From Deltaproteobacteria bacterium (GTDB taxonomy: Bacteria; Myxococcota; Myxococcia; Myxococcales; 40CM-4-68-19), in the NCBI GenBank assembly GCA_005879315.1, contig VBLC01000051.1, positions 1-60,024 of the forward strand: a stretch of DNA of 60,024 nucleotides. The letters are read 5' to 3'. This document shows positions 8,548 through 16,227 of the stretch, piece after piece. The notes below the pieces were generated by a model. The model searched no databases and was not told the DNA's origin. It saw nothing but the letters and a program-made list of their open reading frames with translations. The position numbers were made by a program, and so were the translations under genes. Numbering within the stretch: the stretch's first letter is position 1; each line of letters begins with the position of its first letter.

Positions 8548-8575
8548 TCTGAGTCCCGGCGCCGCGAAAGGTTAC
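8548..8575 (-). promoter_or_regulatory. Predicted autoregulatory ECF promoter of the sigma gene
   Basis: On the minus strand GTAACCTTT (8575-8567) is followed after 13 bases by CTCAGA (8553-8548). The divergent promoter 30 bases away has the same GTAACCTTT and the same distance to CTCCAGA. Two copies with identical spacing pointing opposite ways are strong internal evidence for an ECF-type -35/-10 pair. Start codon GTG lies at 8514. Confidence 0.6.
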
Positions 8576-8603
8576 AGCGGCGTTCCGGGGAGCGCACGCC
8601 CGC

Positions 8604-8631
8604 GTAACCTTTGCCCAGGTGATCACTCCAG
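8604..8631 (+). promoter_or_regulatory. Predicted ECF promoter of the cytochrome gene
   Basis: GTAACCTTT (8604-8612), 13 bases, then CTCCAGA (8626-8632). This mirrors the minus-strand promoter at 8575-8548, and the two GTAACCTTT arms form a perfect 9-base inverted repeat. A GGAGGA ribosome site and ATG at 8655 follow. Confidence 0.6.
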
Positions 8632-8654
8632 AGGATCGTCTCCCGGAGGATCAC

Positions 8655-10043
8655 ATGCAAACCGCCACGTTCCGCCACGTCCTCACCGCCGGCCTCATCC
8701 TGCCCGGGCTCGTCGCTTTTCTCGCTGCAAACTCTTGCTCGCAGGGAGCAGCCGCCCCTCTCAACGCGCGCGGGGCGCTCCGCTCCGCCGAGGACCGCGA
8801 CCATCGCGATCCTGTCGTGCGCGACGCCGCACGGATGATCGAAGAAGGCCGCCGCACTTTCCGCTTCGACACTTTCGGCGACGAGGATTTCTGGGGCGGC
8901 ACGCTCCGGCTGCACGAGGCCATCGAGGGCAGCGCGCTGGGCGGCGTGGCCGCGCCCGACCTTGGCCTCGACGGCGTCAGCCCCAAGACGGCGCTGGCGG
9001 TCGGTCTCAAGGTCGATGTGGATGCGCTCCCCGAGTCGCTCGTCGATGCGCTTCAGGCCGGCAAGGTCGACCTGGGCAGCCCCGCCACCATCGTGGCGCT
9101 CCTGGGGCTCAACGCGGTGGTGGGCGTGACGGGCGTGCCCAACGGCAAGGGCGGGCTCAGGACCTTGGGCATCCAGTGCTCGCTCTGCCACAGCACAGTG
9201 GACAACTCGTTCGCGCCCGGCATCGGCCACCGCCGCGACGGCTGGCCCAACCGCGACCTCAACGTGGGCGTCATCGCCAGCCTCGCGCCCGACCTGTCGG
9301 TCGTGGCGAAGCTGCTCGGCACCGACCAGGCCACGGTTCGCAAGGTGCTGCGCAGCTGGGGGCCGGGGAAGTTCGACGCCGAGCTGTTCATGGACGGGAA
9401 GGCCTTCAACGGTTCGCAGTCGGCCGCCACTCTGCTCCCGCCGGCGTTCGGTCTCGCTGGCGTGAACCTGCACACCTGGACGGGCTGGGGCTCGGTGACG
9501 CACTGGAACGCCTTCGTCGCGAATCTGGAGATGCACGGCAAGGGCACCTTCTACGATCCGCGCCTCGACGACGCAGCGAAATTCCCCGTCGCCGCGGCAA
9601 ACAGGTTCGGGCACGTGCGCAACGACCCGGATCTCGTCACACCCAAGCTCGCGGCCCTGCACTTCTACCAACTCGCACTGAGTGCGCCGCGCCCGCCCGA
9701 GGGTAGCTTCGACGAGGAGGCGGCCGAGCGCGGCAAGCGCCTCTTCGAGGGCCAAGCGCGCTGCACGCAATGCCACGTGGCGCCGCTCTTCACCGAGCCC
9801 GGCTGGAACCTGCACACCGGCGCGGAGATCGGGATCGACGATTTCCAGGCGAAGCGGGCGCCCGATGGGCGCTACCGCACGTCGCCCTTGCGCGGGCTTT
9901 TCACGCACACCAAGGGCGGCTTCTATCACGATGGGCGTTTCGCCACGCTCGACGATGTCATCGCGCACTATGACACCACGTTCGCGCTGGGCCTGACCGC
10001 CGGGCAAAAGTCCGATCTGGCGCAGTACCTGCTATCACTCTAG
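8655..10043 (+). CDS. Exported di-heme cytochrome c, MauG/CcpA-like C-terminal part
   Basis: A 462-residue protein with two heme c attachment motifs, CSLCH in the first half and CTQCH in the last quarter. The C-terminal region after the second heme (GRYRTSPLRGLFTHTKGGFY, then HDGRF and a TLDDVIAHYDTTFALGLT stretch) resembles the end of di-heme cytochrome c peroxidase/MauG proteins. Residues 1-30 are a signal peptide, possibly of lipoprotein type (hydrophobic run ending ANSCS). I chose ATG 8655 with GGAGG a few bases upstream; an upstream in-frame start at 8619 falls within the predicted promoter. It would act in the periplasm in electron transfer or peroxide reduction; the substrate is unknown. 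An ECF sigma factor divergent from it probably controls it. Confidence 0.82.
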   Translation: MQTATFRHVLTAGLILPGLVAFLAANSCSQGAAAPLNARGALRSAEDRDHRDPVVRDAARMIEEGRRTFRFDTFGDEDFWGGTLRLHEAIEGSALGGVAAPDLGLDGVSPKTALAVGLKVDVDALPESLVDALQAGKVDLGSPATIVALLGLNAVVGVTGVPNGKGGLRTLGIQCSLCHSTVDNSFAPGIGHRRDGWPNRDLNVGVIASLAPDLSVVAKLLGTDQATVRKVLRSWGPGKFDAELFMDGKAFNGSQSAATLLPPAFGLAGVNLHTWTGWGSVTHWNAFVANLEMHGKGTFYDPRLDDAAKFPVAAANRFGHVRNDPDLVTPKLAALHFYQLALSAPRPPEGSFDEEAAERGKRLFEGQARCTQCHVAPLFTEPGWNLHTGAEIGIDDFQAKRAPDGRYRTSPLRGLFTHTKGGFYHDGRFATLDDVIAHYDTTFALGLTAGQKSDLAQYLLSL

Positions 10044-10047
10044 GAGC

Positions 10048-10809
10048 ATGAAGCCTCCCTGCGCCGGACAGCAGACGGTCGCGACTCTCGAGGACCTCGT
10101 CGAGCGCGACAAAACGCATGACTGCGAGGGGTTCGGCGCGCAGCGGATCTGCGTCAGGGTCGAGGCGGTCGCCGACCTGCCCAGCCGCTTCGGCCGCTTC
10201 CGCATCGTCGCGTTCTGGAACAACCGCGACAAGAAGGAGCACGTGGCGGTGGTGCACGGCGACGTGATGGGCGCCGAGGAAGTCCCGACCCGACTCCATT
10301 CCGAGTGCCTCACCGGCGACGTGATCGGTTCGTTGCGCTGCGATTGCCGCGATCAGCTCGAGGTGGCGCTGGGGGTGCTGGGCTCCGGAGAGCGCGGGCT
10401 CCTTCTCTACCTGCGGCAGGAGGGCCGCGGAATCGGCCTCATCAACAAGGTCCGCGCCTACGCGCTTCAAGATCGCGGACTCGACACGGTGGAGGCCAAT
10501 CTCGCGCTCGGGTTCCGCGACGACGAGCGCGACTATGCCATCGCCGCGCACATGCTGACGAGCCTCGACGTCGAATCGGTGCGGCTGATGACGAACAACC
10601 CGAACAAGATACGCCAGCTCGAGCAGCACGGGATCCGCGTCCGCGGACGCATCCCGCACGTGATGCCTCCCAACGATTACAACCGCTTCTATCTGGAAAC
10701 CAAGGCGCTCCGGTCAGGGCATTACATCGACTTCCAGGGAAAGGAGCACCTGCCGGAACAGGACGAGCCGGTGCTCGTCGATGGGATGTCGCGCGACTCG
10801 CTGGAATGA
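10048..10809 (+). CDS. ribA: GTP cyclohydrolase II (riboflavin synthesis)
   Basis: A 253-residue, single-function GTP cyclohydrolase II, which opens GTP to the first committed intermediate of riboflavin. The zinc ligands are in CLTGDVIGSLRCDC, and the GTP-binding/catalytic segment LLYLRQEGRGIGLINKVRAY is intact. The C-terminal part has LMTNNPNKIRQLEQHGI, also typical. There is no N-terminal DHBP synthase (RibB) domain, unlike many RibBA fusions. It starts 4 bases after the cytochrome stop codon, so co-transcription with the cytochrome is possible, and there is no room for an FMN riboswitch. About 45 extra N-terminal residues precede the conserved core, and about 25 C-terminal ones follow it. 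Confidence 0.93.
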   Translation: MKPPCAGQQTVATLEDLVERDKTHDCEGFGAQRICVRVEAVADLPSRFGRFRIVAFWNNRDKKEHVAVVHGDVMGAEEVPTRLHSECLTGDVIGSLRCDCRDQLEVALGVLGSGERGLLLYLRQEGRGIGLINKVRAYALQDRGLDTVEANLALGFRDDERDYAIAAHMLTSLDVESVRLMTNNPNKIRQLEQHGIRVRGRIPHVMPPNDYNRFYLETKALRSGHYIDFQGKEHLPEQDEPVLVDGMSRDSLE

Positions 10810-10857
10810 ACTGGATCCGATCGCCGGCTCGCGATCGGCTCTATAGTGCGCCCCGCC

Positions 10858-11694
10858 ATGAGACTCCTCCTCTTCGCAGCCCTCGCGCTCGCCGCCTGCA
10901 ACAAGCCAGCTCCCGAGGAGACCCTTCGCGCGAGCATGATCCCCACGACCGACCCCGGCAAGGCAACGCGGGAGATGCAGCCCCTGGTGGACTATCTCTC
11001 CCGTCACACCCGCGCGAAGGTGGAGATGACGGTCCCGACCAATTACGCCGCCGTCGTCGAGGCGCTGGTGAACGACCAGGTCGACATCGCGCACCTGGGC
11101 GGCTTCACCTACGTGCAGGCGTCCAAGCGCGCCGGCGTGCGGCCTCTGGTGCAGCGCGAGCGCGACCGCAACTTCCACAGCCTCTTCGTCACCCAGCAGG
11201 GCTCCAACATCCGTTCGCTCGCAGATCTCAAGGGGCACTCGTTCGCTTTCGGCGACGTCAATTCCACTTCCGGACACCTGATGCCGGAGTACTACATGCG
11301 TGGGTCCAAGGTGGATCCGGAGGTGATCTCCAAGGCCCTGTACACCGGCGGCCACGACGCGACGCTCCTGGCGGTGGCCAACGGCAAGGTGGACGCGGGC
11401 GCGATGGACGAGGCGGTCTTCGAGCGCATGACCTCGAGCGGCAAGATCGACCCCGCCAAGGTGCGGGTCTTCTACACCACGCCGCCGTTCCTCGATTACA
11501 TCTGGGTGGCGCGCAAGGGGCTCGACTCCAGGCTGGCCCAGTCGGTGTCCGACGCCTTTCTCGCGCTCGACCCGGCCGACCCGGCGCAGAAACAGATCCT
11601 CGACGCGCTCGCGGCCTCGAAGTACGTCGTCGCCGACGACGCCGACTACGACAAGCTTCGCCAGGCGGCGGCGCAAGCGGGTCTCTTGCGGTGA
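10858..11694 (+). CDS. phnD: Phosphonate/phosphite-type ABC transporter binding lipoprotein
   Basis: A 278-residue PhnD/PtxB-family binding protein. Lipobox LALAACNK gives lipid anchoring at Cys15. The mature part has ASMIPTTDPGKATREMQPLV, YAAVVEALVNDQVDIAHLGG, a SFAFGDVNSTSGHLMPEYYM segment and FLDYIWVARKGLD, the usual signatures for phosphonate, phosphite or phosphate analog binding. I chose ATG 10858 over an in-frame GTG at 10846. TATAGT at 10842-10847 lies 10 bases before the ATG and could be a -10. It overlaps phnC by 4 bases (GTGA). The exact ligand cannot be told; no C-P lyase or phosphite dehydrogenase is nearby. Confidence 0.88.
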   Translation: MRLLLFAALALAACNKPAPEETLRASMIPTTDPGKATREMQPLVDYLSRHTRAKVEMTVPTNYAAVVEALVNDQVDIAHLGGFTYVQASKRAGVRPLVQRERDRNFHSLFVTQQGSNIRSLADLKGHSFAFGDVNSTSGHLMPEYYMRGSKVDPEVISKALYTGGHDATLLAVANGKVDAGAMDEAVFERMTSSGKIDPAKVRVFYTTPPFLDYIWVARKGLDSRLAQSVSDAFLALDPADPAQKQILDALAASKYVVADDADYDKLRQAAAQAGLLR

Positions 11695-12458
11695 GCTTCG
11701 AGCTGCGCGAAGTGGCGCTCGTCTATCCCAGCCGCGCGGGAGCGGTGCGGGCGCTCGACGGCGTCACGCTCGCGATCGCAGGCGGCGAGCGGGTGGCGCT
11801 GTTGGGGCCCTCGGGAGCAGGGAAGTCTTCGCTGCTCAAGCTGTTCAACGCCACCGCCCGGCCCACGGCTGGGGCGATCCGCTTCGAGGGCCGCAGGCTG
11901 GCCGCGTTGGCCGGGAGCGATCTGCGCGCAGTGCGGCGGCGCATCGGGACCGTATTCCAGCAGCCCTCGCTTGTGCCGTCGCTGACGGCGCTGCAGAACG
12001 CGCTCTGCGGACACCTGGGGAGCTGGTCGCTGGCGCGCTCGCTGCGGGCGCTTCTAGCCGCGGCGCCCTCCGACACCCGCGTGGCGCTGGCCGCGCTGAA
12101 GACGGTCGGCCTTCTCGACAAGGCCGCTGCGCGGGCCGACGAGCTCTCCGGCGGCCAGCAGCAGCGCGTGGCCATCGCGCGCGTCCTGGTGCAGGACCCC
12201 GAGGTGGTGCTGACCGACGAGCCCTTCGCCTCGCTCGATCCGGGGCTCACCGCGCAGCTCGCCGATCTGCTCCTGCACGTCGCGCAAGGTCGAACGCTCA
12301 TCGCCGCGCTGCATGACGTGGAGCTGGCGCTGGCGCACTTCCCCCGCATTGTTGGGCTGCGCGGCGGCCGGGTGGCTTTCGACGCCAAGGCTGCCGAGGT
12401 CTCGCCCCAGATGCTCCGGGAGCTCTACGCGCACGAGGCGCGAGGAGCCGTTGGGTGA
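11691..12458 (+). CDS. phnC: Phosphonate-type ABC transporter ATPase
   Basis: A 255-residue ATPase of the PhnC group that would energise the transporter encoded by its neighbours. Walker A is LLGPSGAGKSSLLK, the Q-loop lies in IGTVFQQPSLVPSLTALQNA, the ABC signature is ELSGGQQQRVAIARVL, Walker B is VVLTDEPFASLD, and the switch histidine is in LIAALHDVELAL. The GTG start at 11691 overlaps the phnD stop codon by 4 bases and its own stop overlaps the permease start by 4, so the three are translationally coupled. Confidence 0.92.
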   Translation: MSFELREVALVYPSRAGAVRALDGVTLAIAGGERVALLGPSGAGKSSLLKLFNATARPTAGAIRFEGRRLAALAGSDLRAVRRRIGTVFQQPSLVPSLTALQNALCGHLGSWSLARSLRALLAAAPSDTRVALAALKTVGLLDKAAARADELSGGQQQRVAIARVLVQDPEVVLTDEPFASLDPGLTAQLADLLLHVAQGRTLIAALHDVELALAHFPRIVGLRGGRVAFDAKAAEVSPQMLRELYAHEARGAVG

Positions 12459-14176
12459 AGCGAGCGCTGCTGGTCGGCGCGATCGCGGCGGCGCTCGTCG
12501 TCTGCGCGATCGGCGCGCAGGTGCAGACCTCGCCGCTCTTCGATCCGGCGAACTTGCGCGCGGTCGGCGCATTCGTGCGCGGCCTCTTCCCACCCGACCT
12601 CTCCCCCGCCTTCCTCCCCGTGGTGGCCCGGGCGACGCTGCGCACGCTGGGCGTCGCAGTGGCGGGAACCGTGCTCTCGATGGCGCTCGGGCTTCCCCTC
12701 GGCATCCTCGGCACCGCGAGCCTGTGGCGGCGCGGTCCGCTCCTCGAAGGAGAGCGGCATAGCCTGGGCCGCGCTGCGCTGGCGGCGGCAAGCCTCGTGG
12801 CGCGCGGGCTGTCGCGCTTCTTGCGCGCCGTGCCCGAACTGGTCTGGGCCCTCTTCTTCGTGGTGGGCTTCGGCCTGGGCCCGCTGCCGGGAACGCTCGC
12901 GCTCGCGGTGAGCTACGCGGGAGTCCTCGGTCGCGTCTACGCCGATCTGTTCGAGGCCGTCCCGCCCGGCCCCATCGTCGCCCTGCACGCTTCCGGCGCC
13001 ACGCGCCTGCAGGCCTTCGCCGCGGGCATCTGGCCGCAGGCGGCCGGGTCGGTCGCGGCCTATTCGCTCTACTCCTTCGAGTGCTGCGTGCGCTCCGCCG
13101 CTGTCCTCGGCTTCGTCGGCGCGGGCGGCATCGGCGCCGAGATCAACCTCTCCATGCGTCTCTTCGAGTACGGCCAGGTGACGACCCTGCTCGCGGCGCT
13201 GGTCCTCCTCGTGCTCGGCGCCGACGCGTTCAGCCGCGCCCTGCGCGGACGGTTCCAGCGAAACGCCGTACACGGAAGCGGCCTTTTGCGCGACGCGCTC
13301 GAGCTGCGTTCCGCGCGCCGCGGCCTCGGCCTCGTCTGGCTCGCCCTGCTCCTCTTCGCTTTCCAGCAGGCCGGCTTCGTCGGGATCGCCGCCGCCGGCC
13401 TCTGGCCGCACCTGGGCCGCTTCGCGGCGCAGCTCTTTCCGCCCGATCTCTCGCCGGCGTTCCTGGCGACGCTGGTCACGCCGCTCTGGCAGACCGTGGC
13501 CATCTCGGTGGTGGGGACCGCCATCGGCATCGCGCTGGGGTCAGTGCTGGCGTTGCCCGCGACGTCCACGCTCCTCGTCGCCGATCCCGACCGAAGACGT
13601 GGCCTGCCCGCCCGCGCGCTGCGCGTCGCCATCCATGGCGCAGCCCGCGCGTCGCTGGCGGTCCTGCGCTCCATCCCCGAGCTGGTCTGGGTGCTGCTCT
13701 GCATCCTGGCGGTCGGCTTGGGCCCGTTCGCCGGCGCGCTCGCGCTCGGGCTGCACACCGCCGGCGTCCTGGGGAAGCTCTACGCCGAAACGCTCGAGGA
13801 GGTTCCGCCCGCGCCCGTCGAGGAGCTGCGCGCCATCGGCGCCGGCGCGCTGCAGCGACTCCTCTGGGGAATGTGGCCGCAGGCGCGCGAGACGCTGGCC
13901 AGCTACACGCTCTTGCGCTGGGAGACCAACCTGCGCGTCTCCACCGTGGTGGGCCTGGTGGGAGGCGGCGGGCTGGGCCTCGCGCTCTACAACGACGTGC
14001 AGCTCGCCTTCTACGACCGGGCCGCAACCCTGGTCCTGCTCATCTACCTGCTCGTCGCCGCGACCGACGCGCTGGCCGACCGCTTGCGGCGCAGGCCCAC
14101 CGCGCGCGGAATCGCTCTGGCGCCGGAGAGCGCGCTGGCCTTGATCGCCGAATCCGGGAGCGCCGCCGCGCCCTGA
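12455..14176 (+). CDS. phnE: Phosphonate-type ABC permease, two PhnE domains fused
   Basis: A 573-residue protein made of two PhnE permease domains in tandem (about 1-270 and 285-565). Each half repeats the same landmarks: FPPDLSPAFLPVVARATLRT versus FPPDLSPAFLATLVTPLWQT, then RAVPELVWALFFVVGFGLGP versus RSIPELVWVLLCILAVGLGP, then a cytoplasmic EAA-like loop (IWPQAAGSVAAYSLYSFE versus MWPQARETLASYTLLRWE). Usually a PhnE is about 260-290 residues and forms a dimer or pairs with a second PhnE; here one chain supplies both halves. The GTG start overlaps the phnC stop by 4 bases. Tandem PhnE fusions are known, so this is unusual but probably not novel. Confidence 0.9.
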   Translation: MKRALLVGAIAAALVVCAIGAQVQTSPLFDPANLRAVGAFVRGLFPPDLSPAFLPVVARATLRTLGVAVAGTVLSMALGLPLGILGTASLWRRGPLLEGERHSLGRAALAAASLVARGLSRFLRAVPELVWALFFVVGFGLGPLPGTLALAVSYAGVLGRVYADLFEAVPPGPIVALHASGATRLQAFAAGIWPQAAGSVAAYSLYSFECCVRSAAVLGFVGAGGIGAEINLSMRLFEYGQVTTLLAALVLLVLGADAFSRALRGRFQRNAVHGSGLLRDALELRSARRGLGLVWLALLLFAFQQAGFVGIAAAGLWPHLGRFAAQLFPPDLSPAFLATLVTPLWQTVAISVVGTAIGIALGSVLALPATSTLLVADPDRRRGLPARALRVAIHGAARASLAVLRSIPELVWVLLCILAVGLGPFAGALALGLHTAGVLGKLYAETLEEVPPAPVEELRAIGAGALQRLLWGMWPQARETLASYTLLRWETNLRVSTVVGLVGGGGLGLALYNDVQLAFYDRAATLVLLIYLLVAATDALADRLRRRPTARGIALAPESALALIAESGSAAAP

Positions 14177-14191
14177 GCGTCGGCGGCATCC

Positions 14192-14217
14192 GTAACCGCT
14201 AGCCGTCGTCGCGCGTA
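14192..14217 (+). promoter_or_regulatory. Predicted ECF promoter of the bufferin operon
   Basis: GTAACC (14192-14197), exactly 16 bases, then CGTA (14214-14217), about 78 bases before the bufA start. The -35 is identical to the first six bases of the two mirrored ECF promoters at 8575 and 8604. As I recall, Caulobacter bufferin operons use a GTAACC-N16-CGAA promoter read by SigF, which this differs from by one base. Confidence 0.55.
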
Positions 14218-14294
14218 CCAGAGGAAGGCGACACAAGTCCGTCGCCTTCGATCGATGAACGCAGCAGCGGCGGCACCCACAAGGAGACTCCGAA

Positions 14295-14564
14295 ATGAAG
14301 AACGGTACGTTGAAGGGCGTGGCGATCGCGGGAGCGCTCGCCACGCTGATGGCGCCCGCAGTGGCTTTCGCCGGCAAGGCCAAGGCGACGAAGGGCGTCC
14401 AGTGCGAAGGCACGAACGACTGCAAGGGCAAGGGCAACTGCAAGAGCGCGGCCCACGACTGCAAGGGCAAGAACGACTGCAAGGGCCAGAGCTTCACCAT
14501 GGCCAAGAACGCGAAGGACTGCGAGGCCAAGGGCGGCAAGGCAGAGACCGAAAAGAAGATGTGA
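14295..14564 (+). CDS. bufA: Bufferin-type metal-binding peptide precursor, BufA2-like
   Basis: An 89-residue precursor. Residues 1-26 are a signal peptide ending VAFA. The mature part has six cysteines (37, 43, 49, 56, 62, 76) in a near-repeated pattern: TNDCKGKGNCKSAAHDC followed by KGKNDCKGQSF. This matches the BufA2 type of bufferin, a RiPP whose cysteines are partly turned into thiooxazole by a DUF692-DUF2063 pair and which sequesters copper in the periplasm. It is the first gene of the operon, with a GGAG site 9 bases before the ATG. The next gene starts 47 bases on, behind a perfect hairpin. Which cysteines are modified, and whether the metal is copper, are inferred from the family. 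Confidence 0.88.
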   Translation: MKNGTLKGVAIAGALATLMAPAVAFAGKAKATKGVQCEGTNDCKGKGNCKSAAHDCKGKNDCKGQSFTMAKNAKDCEAKGGKAETEKKM

Positions 14565-14572
14565 GGACAGGA

Positions 14573-14600
14573 GGGCCGGCGGCGCTCGCGCCGCCGGCCC
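14573..14600 (+). other. Perfect 12-bp RNA stem-loop between bufA and bufB
   Basis: GGGCCGGCGGCG (14573-14584) and CGCCGCCGGCCC (14589-14600) are exact reverse complements around the tetraloop CTCG. It begins 8 bases after the bufA stop and ends 11 bases before the bufB ATG. There is no T-run behind it, so a simple intrinsic terminator is unlikely; a partial block or an mRNA 3'-end stabiliser that keeps bufA expression above the enzymes would fit. Confidence 0.7.
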
Positions 14601-14611
14601 GCTCCCCGCGC

Positions 14612-15457
14612 ATGAGCATCCCGCGACACGACCTGGGACATGGCATCGGGCTTCGGCCCCGTCACTTCGGCCGGCTTCTCGCCGAGCGGCCTCCGGTCGA
14701 CTGGATGGAGGCCGTCAGCGAGAACTACCTCGCTCCGGGCGGCCGGCCCATTGCCGCTCTGGAAAAAGTGCGGCGAGACGTGCCGGTGGCGCTGCACGGC
14801 GTGTCGCTCTCGATCGGATCCACTGATCCGCTCGATCGGTCCTATCTCGCTTCGCTGCGCGCGCTCGTCGATCGCATCGAGCCCGCGATCGTCTCCGATC
14901 ACCTCTGCTGGGGCCGCCACGGCGGACGGTACGCGCACGACCTCTGGCCGCTGCCCTTCACCGAGGAGGCGCTCGAGCACGTCATCGAGCGAGTCGGGCA
15001 GGTGCAAGAGGCGCTCGGTCGCCAGATCCTGCTCGAGAACGTTTCTTCGTACGTCGCCTTCCGCGAGTCCACGATGAGCGAGTGGGAATTCCTCGCCGAG
15101 ATGGCCCGGCGCACGGACTGCGGCATCCTTCTCGACCTGAACAACATCTACGTCAGCGCTCGCAACCATGGCTTCGCGGCGGCGGATTACATCGAAGGCA
15201 TGCCCGGGGACCGGGTCGCGCAGTTCCATCTCGCCGGCCACAGCGACAAAGGCGCCTACCTCTTCGATTCGCACGACGCCCGCGTGCCCGAGTCGGTCTG
15301 GGATCTCTATCGGATGGCTGTCGCCCGCTTCGGCCCGGTGCCGTCGCTCATCGAATGGGACGACAACATTCCCGAGCTGGAAGTGCTGGTCGGCGAGAGC
15401 CGCAAGGCCGCTTCCATCGAGTCCGAGACGCTGCGCCGCAGGGCGGTCGGGTCATGA
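14612..15457 (+). CDS. bufB: Bufferin-modifying enzyme, DUF692 (BufB/HvfB-like)
   Basis: A 281-residue DUF692 protein, a TIM-barrel multinuclear iron oxygenase related to MbnB. Family features present are the opening HDLGHGIGLRPRHFGRLL, then WMEAVSENY, a LHGVSLSIGS strand, VSDHLCW, LLENVSSY, the LLDLNNIYVSARN stretch, FHLAGHSD and SLIEWDDNIPEL. These contain the histidines, aspartates and glutamates that hold the iron cluster. It would act in the cytosol with BufC on the bufA precursor. The ATG at 14612 has no strong ribosome site, perhaps because the hairpin at 14573-14600 ends 11 bases before it. It overlaps bufC by 4 bases (ATGA). Confidence 0.92.
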   Translation: MSIPRHDLGHGIGLRPRHFGRLLAERPPVDWMEAVSENYLAPGGRPIAALEKVRRDVPVALHGVSLSIGSTDPLDRSYLASLRALVDRIEPAIVSDHLCWGRHGGRYAHDLWPLPFTEEALEHVIERVGQVQEALGRQILLENVSSYVAFRESTMSEWEFLAEMARRTDCGILLDLNNIYVSARNHGFAAADYIEGMPGDRVAQFHLAGHSDKGAYLFDSHDARVPESVWDLYRMAVARFGPVPSLIEWDDNIPELEVLVGESRKAASIESETLRRRAVGS

Positions 15458-16227
15458 AGCTCGCGGAGATGCAGCGGCTCTTCTACCAGCTCGCGGCGCG
15501 GGCGCCCGGGAGCGACGCGATCGATCCCGCGGTGTTCCTCGCCAGCTCTGCGTCGCTGGACGCGAAGGCGCGCATCGGGATCTACGCCGACATGTTCGTC
15601 TGGCGGCAGATCGACGCGCTCCGCGAAGATTTCCCCAAGTTGGCGCTTCTCCTCGGCGAGGGACCCTTCCACGCCCTGGCTGAGAATTATCTGCGTGCGC
15701 ATCCGTCGCGGCGCGCGTCGCTCTCCGAGCTCGGGCGCGAGCTGCCCGAGTTCCTCCGCGCCTGGTCGGGAGAAGGTGCGCGCGCGGACCTCGCTGATCT
15801 GGCAGCGCTCGAGTGGGCGCGGGCCAAGGTGTTCGAAGAGGCGAACGTCGAGCCTGCGCCGCCGGAGCAGCTGCGCGCTGTCGCCGGCGATGAGCTGCCA
15901 CGAGTGCGCTTGCGGTTCGTGCCGGCGCTGCGCGTGCTCGAGCTCGGCCACGACCTGGGAAGTCTCTGGAAGTCGCTCGAGGCCGGCGCTCCGGTTGGTC
16001 CCCCCTCGCCGTGCCAGGAGGCGATCGCGGTGTGGCGGAAAGGCTTCGAAGTCTTTCATGCATCCGTCGAAGCAGATGAGGCGCGGGCGCTGACCCTGGC
16101 AAATTCCGGCGAGTCGCTCGGCGTCGTCTGTGAAGCCTTCGCGAGCCGGCCCGATGCGGTGGAGGCAGCGTTCCGCGCCATCTCCAGCTGGTTCGCCGAG
16201 GGATGGATTCTCCAGGAGGCGCGATGA
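15454..16227 (+). CDS. bufC: Bufferin partner protein, DUF2063 (BufC/HvfC-like)
   Basis: A 257-residue protein whose N-terminal part (about 5-100) is the DUF2063 domain: LAEMQRLFYQLA, the RIGIYADMFVWRQIDALRED segment, FPKLALLLGEGPFHALAENY and LRAHPSRRASLSELG. The C-terminal half is variable, with a helical ending FAEGWILQEA. In bufferin and HvfA systems this protein brings the precursor to the DUF692 enzyme. It is linked by 4-base overlaps to both bufB upstream and the DoxX gene downstream, so the three are translationally coupled. Confidence 0.9.
   Translation: MKLAEMQRLFYQLAARAPGSDAIDPAVFLASSASLDAKARIGIYADMFVWRQIDALREDFPKLALLLGEGPFHALAENYLRAHPSRRASLSELGRELPEFLRAWSGEGARADLADLAALEWARAKVFEEANVEPAPPEQLRAVAGDELPRVRLRFVPALRVLELGHDLGSLWKSLEAGAPVGPPSPCQEAIAVWRKGFEVFHASVEADEARALTLANSGESLGVVCEAFASRPDAVEAAFRAISSWFAEGWILQEAR

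Noticed and set aside
10044-10047. FMN riboswitch upstream of ribA
   Set aside because: Only 4 bases separate ribA from the cytochrome stop codon, so no aptamer fits.
14573-14600. Rho-independent terminator after bufA
   Set aside because: The stem is perfect but no T-run follows, and the next genes of the same operon start 11 bases later.
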